From: Branchiostoma lanceolatum | Lineage: Eukaryota > Chordata > Leptocardii > Amphioxiformes > Branchiostomatidae | Reading direction: 5' to 3' | Assembly: GCF_035083965.1 (NCBI RefSeq) | Contig: NC_089723.1 | Location: 31,375,193 to 31,439,192 of the forward strand | DNA length: 64,000 bases | Shown: positions 55,282 to 64,000 of the stretch, piece after piece | Layout of the letters: each line of letters starts with the position of its first letter | How positions within the stretch are numbered: position 1 is the stretch's first letter | Made by a program: the position numbers and the translations under genes | The notes under the pieces: generated by a model | Seen by the model: the letters and a program-made list of their open reading frames with translations, nothing else | Database searches by the model: none | Told to the model about the DNA's origin: nothing

Positions 55282-55975
55282 GATTATCCAAAGTGCAATA
55301 GTAGGAGTGATTGTAAAATCAATACACTTCACTCCAATGATAAAGGACTGCAATTTTGATTGATGAATAAAGTTTGAAGTTTGAAAGAGACAGACAGTGG
55401 CATTACCACCGTGATCACTCCATTACAGGGACCTAGAGACGACTTATCGAGGTTACTCTGCTTGAAGTTCAAACCTGTTACAAACGGTTCCACCATTTAC
55501 TGGGCCGTTAGACCGTGAAACGGGTCCCTCTTGGGTCGTCCTTGTAGTAAATTGACAATTTCCCGACGGGAAGTCGCGACTGCGCCGCGAAGATTATAGC
55601 TGTCCCTAATCGTCTTACAAAACGTTTGTCATGCCATGTGTAGTACATCTGTTTACAAGCAATAAGAGTAATGTTACGACGTGATTATGGTGGGTTATAT
55701 TCTGCTTATGCTGTCGGTACCGAAAGTTCATGCGTTTAATACCTGTATGGGGTAGTTTGTTCTGATGAGGTAGCTTTTATTTGCTTAATGGTCTCCTTTT
55801 CCAGACGAAGGAAGCGCCTGGAATATGCTGACTATTTCACATCAAGAAATCGCAGCTGCACCGCATAGATAAGACTACAAATGTTCCCCAACAGTCGTCA
55901 TAAAATCGTTCTTCACGCCCTTTGCAGCATATCTATTCAATGGGCGAAATTTCCTCTACTGTGATGTTACGACTT

Positions 55976-56215
55976 AGGCCCCGTTTCCACTTGATGGCAC
56001 TGATCGCGCTGCGAGCTAAATTGGATCGTGTGTAACCGTTGACTTCATAACTTGAATGCCATGCAAAATGTAAAAGTATGTATGACTGAATGGACAGGAA
56101 GACACATAAAGCTTAGAAATATTGTTTTTTTTATCATCAATGAAATTCGTTGAGCACTCAAATCGCTCGGTCTCGGCGCGATCGCCACCCTAGTGGGATG
56201 TGTGTGTTCTGGTTC
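55976..56215. mobile_element. Putative inverted-repeat MITE
   Basis: The left end CCCCGTTTCCACTTGATGGC followed by GATCGCGCTGCGAGC is mirrored at about 56160-56203 by GCTCGGTCTCGGCGCGATCG and CCACCCTAGTGGGA in inverted form. The arms are imperfect and the exact edges and target duplication are uncertain. Confidence 0.4.
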
Positions 56216-56889
56216 TGGTTGAGTACTGGGCAACAGCCTTTGTTGTGGTCACTCGCCCAGGAGGTAACGTTATGTAGTAGTGCGTGGTTATTGGTGGTTC
56301 CTCAGGTGTTGCATGACCTCCTCCCTGAACTTGGCCGGTATGATATTTGAGTAGTTGAGTATGGTAGAGAGTTCCAGTCTAGGACAGTTCTTGGGAAGTA
56401 TGAGTATCTATAACAGTCCTTGTTGGAGCTGATTTGTTTGTACTAGACAAGAAGACTAGTTTTGTTCTAACACATTTTGAAGAGAAGGCTTGTTTTGGCG
56501 GCATTGAAATGTCAAGAACAAATGCCAAATGCCTAATGCCTGTATCGGATAGCATGGTTCCACCACCTTTATTCTTTGCGAAGTCGCTTCTTTGTCCTCA
56601 ACTTACCTTTCCCCAAAGTGAAATCGCGACTGTAACACACTGATAGAATTAACACTATGAATTCAGCCGTTCTATTATTGTCTAACTTGTCAATCCGTTC
56701 GTCACGCTGTTTGTAGTTTAAATGTGGGTGGGGAATTAGTGTGATATAAACGACTTGCCAAATGGCTGTTTTACCGTCACATGCTGCAGAAACTGGGCTT
56801 AAGTTACATCATTTGTACCAAAAGCGTTTATCTTTTTCTTTGGCAAATTGCAAATCACCCATAAATCAAAGGGTGCTTATATCTAGCGG

Positions 56890-57165
56890 CGGGGATTTCC
56901 CTGCAGCTCAACTGGTAGCAGCCTCAGAGTTGATTTCTTTGTCCAATTAGTTGGTAACAGGGCGACCCCGGTTCAAATCCTGGGACAGGATATCTCGGTT
57001 AGGGCTGCACTCGTCTTTCGGACTGAAGGGACCTACAATGGGGCTCCCGTGTTCGAGGAGGTGCCTCGAATACGTTAAAGGAAGGTACAGCAACCCTTCC
57101 CTGTAAAAACACACCCTGCTACAGAAACAGCAAGGTATACTGTATATGTGCGGCTAAGCACTACA
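56890..57165 (+). mobile_element. tRNA-derived SINE
   Basis: The A box-like CAGCTCAACTGG (from about 56903) and a perfect B box GGTTCAAATCC (56970-56980) form a tRNA-like head. The tail continues with GGGCTGCACTCGTCTTTCGG, GAGGAGGTGCCTCGAATACG and AAAGGAAGGTACAGCAACCC. The box spacing is longer than in a tRNA, as in decayed SINE heads. The tail does not come from a tRNA. The exact 3' end is unclear. Confidence 0.6.
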
Positions 57166-57392
57166 AGGTGAACACATTAATTTATAAGCGACAAATCTTC
57201 AACTCGAATGGGAGCATGGAGACAAGTCGTAATATTGAAGGTTCGGGTTGTGTTTCACAATCACATCGGTAGAAATTTTGACCGAGAGCAGAACTACAGC
57301 TATATAGCGCTAATTTTTCATCCAAATGAGGAAACAAATAACAGGCGGTGACGCTCAAGTTGAAAAAAATCATATTAGCGCCACTACTAAAC

Positions 57393-57416
57393 ATACATAC
57401 ATACATACATACATAC
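57393..57416. repeat. (CATA)n microsatellite
   Basis: Six or so uninterrupted CATA units. Confidence 0.9.
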
Positions 57417-57551
57417 AAAATCCTAAAAATGAACATAGTGATCTAGACTACAAACTTGTATCAGGATATAATAAACTTGATAGATGTGAAAATGGTAAAT
57501 GACGAAATATAACTAAAAGTTTTTGAAGGCGCAGGTCCAAAGCCCCCACCG

Positions 57552-58640
57552 ATGGCGAAATATCTAATATGATGATAGTACAAGTTACACTAATTGAATG
57601 ACCGTTGTACACCAAAAGCAACTTTCGCCAGTGCCTATAAAGTATACGGAAGGGCGTTGTCTGTATCATAAAGACGCTGTGAAGCATTTCAGCAGTATGT
57701 GGTGATTAATGGTTCTCGAACTGTCTGACTCTCCGCGGTCCTGAGATCGGCGCCACCCAATTTCGAAGATGCCAAAAACAATAAAGTGTTTTCCCAGTCG
57801 ACCACGAAGTCATAATTAGCTCGACACAAATTTCACATGTCCCATTGTGTCAGATAAGCGCCTTGGGACCTCGAAAATTAGGTAACAAATATTGGCATTT
57901 AACTTCTACGATAAGTTTACTGTGTAGGTCAAACACGGAGGAACAACAACAGAGGTTCTAATTAACGTGAAGTGCTGACACTCTGATAAGTTTGGAGCGG
58001 AGGTCGTTCCGCATGCTGGTGTGCCTCCAAGTACGCCACTTTACGGCGATCCAGGCAAATACGCCACTTTAAGGCAGGCACTTTAAACTAAGGCGGCTAA
58101 TAAGTTCTGCATAAAATGTCTTAATCACTCGCCGACATCCATGGCAAAATCGCCAGGGAACTACAGGTAATTATAGATCCATTACCAAAGCAACTCCCGC
58201 CAGTCGCAATAAATGTTAAAGGGTATTGTCTAAATCACGTAGACAATATGAACTATTACAACAATTTGTAGCATTTGATAGCACCCCGGCATTGGCTGTC
58301 GAAGTTAGGAAATGCCGAAAACAATCAGGGTTCTCCTAGTCGACTGCGAAGTTATAATTACCTCGGCACACTTGGTACCAGGCTCATCGTGCAAGATGTG
58401 CACTCTGGGACCCCGTTAAGTACTCAAGGAGCACTGACACGTAACTGTAGTAACATGATGGGGTACCGCTAAGATAAGTGTACCATGTAGGTTAAGTCTG
58501 GAGGGCCGACAACTTAATGTGTAGGTAATATATTAACTTCATCCTTTCTATACAATATAGATAAAGCAGTACATGAACACTATGATAAGTTTGAAATGGA
58601 GGTCTTTCACCCCGCATGCTGAGCTGATTTCAAGGCACGC
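57552..58640 (+). repeat. Diverged non-coding tandem duplication (about 490 bp x 2)
   Basis: Copy A (57552-58038) and copy B (58141-58640) share ordered words. These include CCAAAAGCAACTTTCGCCAG versus CCAAAGCAACTCCCGCCAGT, AGTCGACCACGAAGTCATAA versus AGTCGACTGCGAAGTTATAA, and CTGATAAGTTTGGAGCGGAG versus ATGATAAGTTTGAAATGGAG followed by CCGCATGCTG in both. The stretches between are much more diverged. No frame is open through either copy. A small repeat, TACGCCACTTTA, occurs twice between the copies (about 58033-58076). Confidence 0.65.
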
Positions 58641-61600
58641 AGACTGAGAATAGATAGGCACCTCACAGTCAAGTTTAACGACCCCTTTACATCTTCCTCG
58701 CCATCTGGTTGACACTAATGCCCAGTCTTCCTATCTTTCACAACCACACACGCGGTAACGACCTCTGTGTCACAATCTTGTGCTGGAACAATCGGGGAAC
58801 ACGTTCTACCGTTTTAGCGCCGTCTGTGTGAAAGAATGCGTATCGACTCCGATAGCTTCTGTTAATTTACACCTGCCACATTCTGGAGAAGACTCGGCGC
58901 GGCGCCGTCGGCTGGTTCAGGTGAATAGACACGACGTGAACGTGAATCGGTACGAAAGCTATGAAATTCTATCTTAGCAGCACAGGCGGCGACATTTCTA
59001 ACGTTGATTGGGGTGAAATAAGGTATGAAACTCAAGGCTCAACCTCCTCCTTGTTCCAAAGTACCGTGTCAGTGTAACTTCTAAGTTGACTACATGTCAT
59101 TTTCGATATGAATGTTTTTTTTACGACTCTTGAATTTCAGCGCTGACAAAACATATTTGTTAGACCTCTATAGCAACAATTCTAAAAAGGTTCTACCTTT
59201 CCACTAACGTTGTTGAAAAAGCAAGGGAAAACATTGTCAGTTACCTTTCAGTAATTGCATGGATCACTGACGTCATACTGTTGATATTCATGAGTGCGTG
59301 AAACGATAATAAACAAACTTCAAGGACAATTTGCTCGTGTCGTTAGTATCCGGTGAATGTGCCTGCCATGCACGTCAACTGAAAATCTACACAGGACTAT
59401 TGCATAGCAGGGGTCGCAATCAAAACTTTTCGAAAAGAAAGTTCCTAATCGTGATGTGGATGCTGCCTCCACAAATTGGGACATAAGTATTCACTCACCC
59501 GCAGGTTCAGAAATAGGATTACCAAAGGTTTGGTTTGGCCCGAGGGCTGTTGCCAAAAAGCGCACATCTCTGAGCACGTGTGCGCATGGGGAGGTAATCA
59601 ATTACTCCGCCGGGTTATTGTGTATTTCGTGGTAAAAAGTGCCCCAGGAAAAAGGTGAGCGACCATTATAAGTTCTGCTGGCATGTTACACTTTGAGGAC
59701 TTTTTATAGCAGACTCCTTTTGATACACGTAAGTGTTCATTACAAGGCAGCTATCGTGACTTTTCTTTCAGTTACAGATAATCATTCAGTAAGAAACAAA
59801 CCAAAGATATTAGATTTCTTTATAAATTATCTACAGTTCCAGCTTTTTTTGGTGGTTTAACTAGCATCAACGACATGGTTTCTACACAGTAACACATCTT
59901 CTGATTTGTATTGAAGATCACATTGTTGATTAGCCATATAACGTGTGAAGCAAAAGTAAATCAACTTTAATCCAAGAATCAGATCATCTTCATTTTGTCA
60001 CGGAAATAGTTTGAACGAAAATGAAGTGTGCGAGGCTCGAGGATTCTATCCTTCTTCTTCGTCTTCTTCTTCTTTTCGATTACCTTCCAACCACCCCTAA
60101 AGGGGTGTCCTTGAATTGAGGGGGCAGAGACGGGTTACGGCAGGGCCTTAAATCCGGCCTGAAAGCCTTCTTCTACTATCGGGGCTTGTACAATATGCCC
60201 CGACAGTGAGTTCTTTTCATATCCACTCAAGTTCACTACGTTCCAAACACTTAACAACCGAGTTGAAGGCGATGCCTTAGGAGTTTGAAGCACGTCACAC
60301 CTGCTGATAACAGCAGGGAGACTCTACATGACAGCAACATGACATTAAGCGAGACAGGAGGTCCCGCTAGTTCCGGTTGTGAGAGTGGCGCGCCTGCAGC
60401 GATGGAGGAAAATTAGAAGTGACGGTTCGTAACCAACAGGTTTTAGACAGAAACTTTTACAGATTGCAGGAATTACATAAATGCCACACTCTCGCAGTGA
60501 GAGACTTGGGTGGTTGTAAGTTCTGGGCCACTCATGATTATGATTTATCGGCTAAAACGACTCCTGATCAAAGAAAATTCCTCCCAAACGTAATGACCCT
60601 TTCAATCTCAAAACGACCCACGTGGAAGGTCGTTCAGCTTCCTTGTGGATCCATTATTACTGCATAATGGGAAACGGAATTTGGTCGTCTGCCTTTTAGA
60701 AAAAGACATTTAAATCCTTTATGTATTCGGTTCATTAGAGTGTAAGTGTGTATGAGACATGAGGAGAGGTCGGACTGTAAGATATAATTAGGCTGCCTTC
60801 CAAACAACCTTGACACGTGTCATGTCTTATCCGATGTAAGTAGCCCCCATACCAGGCTCGGCCGGTGTTGTTGATGATTAAGTACTGTTGTATGTGTTCT
60901 AAGGCTGTTGTAGAAACTAGAATTCATTAGATCACCGGGTAGCTATCAAAAAACAGTACGTAATGGAGAAAACCTGGGGCAGAGCGTGTTTAAGTTCCTT
61001 GTTCATACTGGCTAAACTCTTTATCTAGTTCATCGTCATCATCATCATCGGCCTATTTATTCCTTTTATTTCATTCACATACATTTAACGAGCATTGGAC
61101 AAAAATCAACAAAAGAAGCTACAAAGTTAAGTTAAACGTACAAATCGGTTGAAATAACAAATCAAAGTAATCAACATCATCATATGATATACACATGACT
61201 GGCGTACCAACATAGATAAACTAAACTAAACAAATATCTTCCAGTCGGCGAAAGCATGGTTAGGACGCATGGACATCATCGGAGAAGTGCAGTGGGGCTT
61301 TCAACCATGTTGATGTAGCTAACGGATCGGTCATCGTCTGCCTGTGGGTCACGGCTTTTGAATCATATGGCCAAAAAGCATGAAGGTGACTTGGACTTAT
61401 ATGAATCGTCAAGTAGAAGTGCCTGGTAAAGGTTAAGATATGAATAAGGTACGAACATTGAGGCGAGCGCGGTCTTTGGCGGAAAATGGAAAATTGAACG
61501 TGGTTTGTCAATGAGGTCTTGAAAGATGATGGAGACGTGTGGGGAACGTTGATCACTCTTACCTTTATGTTACCTTATAACCGTGTGTTCTCTCCGGTCT

Positions 61601-64000
61601 TTGTCGTACGCAAGTACATCGTCCAAACCAGTCATGCGGAGAGACACGTCATAGCTTTACTGCGAGCCGAATAGGTTCATACCCGATTAAAACCATACAG
61701 CTGTTTTACTTGTCCCACCCAGCATACATTAGTGTTGTTTTCAATCTGTTATTTGCCATGTATATAAGACGAGTTGTAAATAAGGTCCTTTTACCTTTTT
61801 TTTAGTTCGGGCCACTCGTTAGATTTATTGTGCCTTCTCAACACAGTAGTCAATTGAATATGACCATCGTACGTATTCTCCCATACATCATCCATTCCCC
61901 TTCCAAGTCTGCTTTGCCGACACGCCTAGCCAAACTAAAGGGATGAAACTTTTATTCATCTATTCATTGGTTTGGCTGTTCAGCACGCACAGCCAGGGCT
62001 GCCCAGGGATAAGACTTTTACGGTACCACCAGAGTTAGTAACGGTTCAGGCGTGCCGTAATAGTCACTGAACAGGCAAGCCATGGCATTACGCTGTCCTC
62101 AAGTGGCCCAGACCTTCTAACATATCGACAGCCTGTCATCGCTTCCTTCATCATCCGGGGAAACAGATGATGATCAAAGAGAACATGTAATAGATGCTAT
62201 CAATCCATCTGCGACGAGCGTCCCTTTTAATGTTCCATTATTGGCTTGTTGGGAGTTGGGAGTTATCATAAAACGGTTAAGTCTTGGTTGTATCGACCGA
62301 GCTTGGCACTTAACCGATGAATGAAACAGTGAGTTACTGCTACAACCTCGGGACATATATTTCGATCAAGATTAGTTCCAGAACTTTGTGATCTCCTCGC
62401 CTCCTGAATGCACATTAATTCTGTCACACATACATCATAGTTGAGGGTATAAAGAACGTATCAAGCATGTTAGTAAATATTTGTATATTGGTAATAGAGC
62501 GGTGTGGTAGAATTTTGTGGTTTCTAAGCCTCCCGCTGATATACTAGTATATGACGTATGTACTGTATGAATTGTATGCCACACATGAATCATATGTGAG
62601 TCTATACAGCGCATCGGCAATGGGGCGATGTGGTAGATTGTGTGAGGAAGAGGTGCTATCAGCAGAAAATAAAAGGTCTTTACGAAGTTTCATAAATACT
62701 ACTACAAAGTCGTTACTCTCTTACTTTGTTGGTATGCCAAATTGTTAAGCGGGTTCTTAATATCCATTCCCTAAAGGTGTCTTTATTGTAGCACCAACGC
62801 TGCATTACGGAGAGTTATGCTAGCGGAATGGAAGGGTTATACTTTTTACTTTTGAGAAATCACTTTGAATGTTACGTTGAATAGATCTTGTCCATTTGCC
62901 CAGCATCTTCTTGTAGAATTTGTGTCCAGGAGCTATTGTCGGTGCATTCAAATAATCGTACTCACATTTTTGACAGACTCCCAGCTCTGACAATAACTCG
63001 CACCATCCGTTATGTCGCTACATGTCTTGTAGCAAATATGTCAGACGATTTTGACAGTCTATTGGAAGAGTAGATAATTTTGAAAACGTTATCCCCTGCG
63101 GTTTCAATGCTAGTTTGATAAATTTGCCCTTGGTCTTTCATCCGAGAAGTTGGGAAGTGATATATCATCTTAGTCATATCTTATCTGGGATTTGACGCTT
63201 GCTGTGTCATGCAGCAATATTGGAAGTTTGGGGTACTTACACAACTCTCAACATAAGGGCTTCTGAAGAGTACACATCAGGATTGAAACTAGAAAACGTC
63301 TGACGACTAAAGAATCAACAGGCAAAATAGGATTGTAGAATCAAATAACTTCCAGGAAATAGAATTGTAAGATACAATTCCAATCCGAAAAACATTCTTG
63401 AGATATCTGATGGAATGGCAGGGCTAAAAATGAAATCATGAGGCCTTAGATGAGAAAGTTTCGTTCCGTCGATAGTACCCAGAATCATTTACAAAATTGC
63501 CGAAGTGAGGGAAACTTTTCATATTAAAGCTAATGGTATCAAAAATTGGTTTCCTGTAATTACATTCCTTCCACCATCACATTTACCACCATCTAACGTC
63601 TTTCCTGTTTGATTTCGTTACTCCCTCCACGGGAAGTGCAGTCCGATATATGTGCTCATACCCGCCCGCAGCCAGGACGTTATATCCGCGGAAATTGGCT
63701 GGCCGGTGAGTGGGATATCGGGCTTGATTACCCCACTCCTACTCGCAGAAAAAAAAAGATGAAAGATAAAAGACATAGACTGGGGAAGGTGCTATCTCAG
63801 CGAGCCTTCTGCAGAAAGGAATGGGCTTGAATGTCTAATTTCAAGAGATTTTCAGTGACGCAGTTTGGATGGAATGTAAATAAGTGTGGAAACCGGGAAC
63901 CACAACAAAATGCGTGTATCATATGATATTATTGGCATCAGCATAACCACTTTCTTTATCTCTTTTGCAACGTGTGTGTGTTTGTTTGTTTGTTTGTTTT
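58641..64000. other. Gene-free region, last part
   Basis: No gene, RNA or mobile element is supportable here. A CTT-rich run lies at about 60050-60075, a CATCAT run at about 61030-61048 and a (GTTT)n run at the end of the window. Open frames are all under 100 codons and lack recognisable domains. Confidence 0.4.

Larger units (their letters stand above)
50641..56888. other. Gene-free region, middle part
   Basis: Besides the possible exon at 50767, only minor structures are visible: a 24-bp perfect palindrome at 55258-55281, an AATAAAGTTTGAAGTTTGAA tail at about 55366-55385 resembling the 3' end of a non-LTR retroelement, and an inverted-repeat element at about 55976-56215. Open frames are short. 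Confidence 0.4.

Noticed and set aside
60419-60667. Plus-strand frame of 82 codons
   Set aside because: No ATG-supported start with a consensus context, no domain and no exon partners.
63609-63830. Plus-strand frame near the right edge with an internal donor-like GTGAGT
   Set aside because: It lacks an ATG at its start, has no recognised domain, and no partner exon can be seen before the window ends.

Overview
This window looks like nuclear DNA of an invertebrate chordate, most likely an amphioxus (Branchiostoma). The protein-coding genes are split into many short exons with canonical GT-AG introns. The spliced products align nearly end to end with vertebrate orthologs: LONP2 gives 851 aa and ECHDC1 gives 305 aa. 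The introns are a few hundred bases to about 4 kb long and are full of small TA-flanked hairpin transposons and minisatellites. The species call is an inference. I assembled the exon chains by eye from reading frame, splice sites and phase.

Layout. (1) 44-5720, minus: 5' part of RPA2, which runs off the left edge. Its second intron holds two nested terminal-inverted-repeat elements. (2) 6060-7726, plus: ECHDC1, divergent from RPA2 across a 340-bp promoter with E2F-like and CCAAT sites. (3) 8121-11384: intergenic. (4) 11385-24324, plus: a TINAG/TINAGL1 ortholog, a secreted cathepsin-B-like protein whose catalytic Cys is Ser. Its largest late intron (19546-22357) contains a complete two-exon orphan membrane-protein gene (20186-21602), flanked by two arrays of one minisatellite. 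(5) 25375-27497, plus: a second, six-exon orphan gene that appears to be a paralog of the nested one. (6) 28468-43049, minus: the complete 23-exon peroxisomal Lon protease LONP2, ending in the SKL peroxisomal signal. One of its introns carries, on the opposite strand, a complete four-exon fatty-acid-binding-protein gene (32022-33793). (7) 43711-46259, plus: ANKLE2, with nearly all its coding sequence in one exon and divergent from LONP2. (8) 46260-64000: about 17.7 kb with no gene I can support apart from one possible first exon at 50767-50826. It contains MITE hairpins, a tRNA-derived SINE and a diverged non-coding tandem duplication.

The known genes are housekeeping or metabolic (replication, acyl-CoA repair, peroxisomal proteolysis, nuclear-envelope reassembly), plus an extracellular-matrix protein and a lipid-binding protein. 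They share neighbourhood and promoters, not one pathway. The linkage of RPA2, TINAGL1 and a FABP recalls human 1p35.

The best candidate for something undescribed is the pair of orphan genes. Each has an Arg-rich N-terminus and a transmembrane helix split by an intron, with a first coding exon of exactly 165 nt. Next are two retroelement relics carrying hammerhead-like cores, and a family of terminal-repeat-sharing MITEs with two unrelated interiors.
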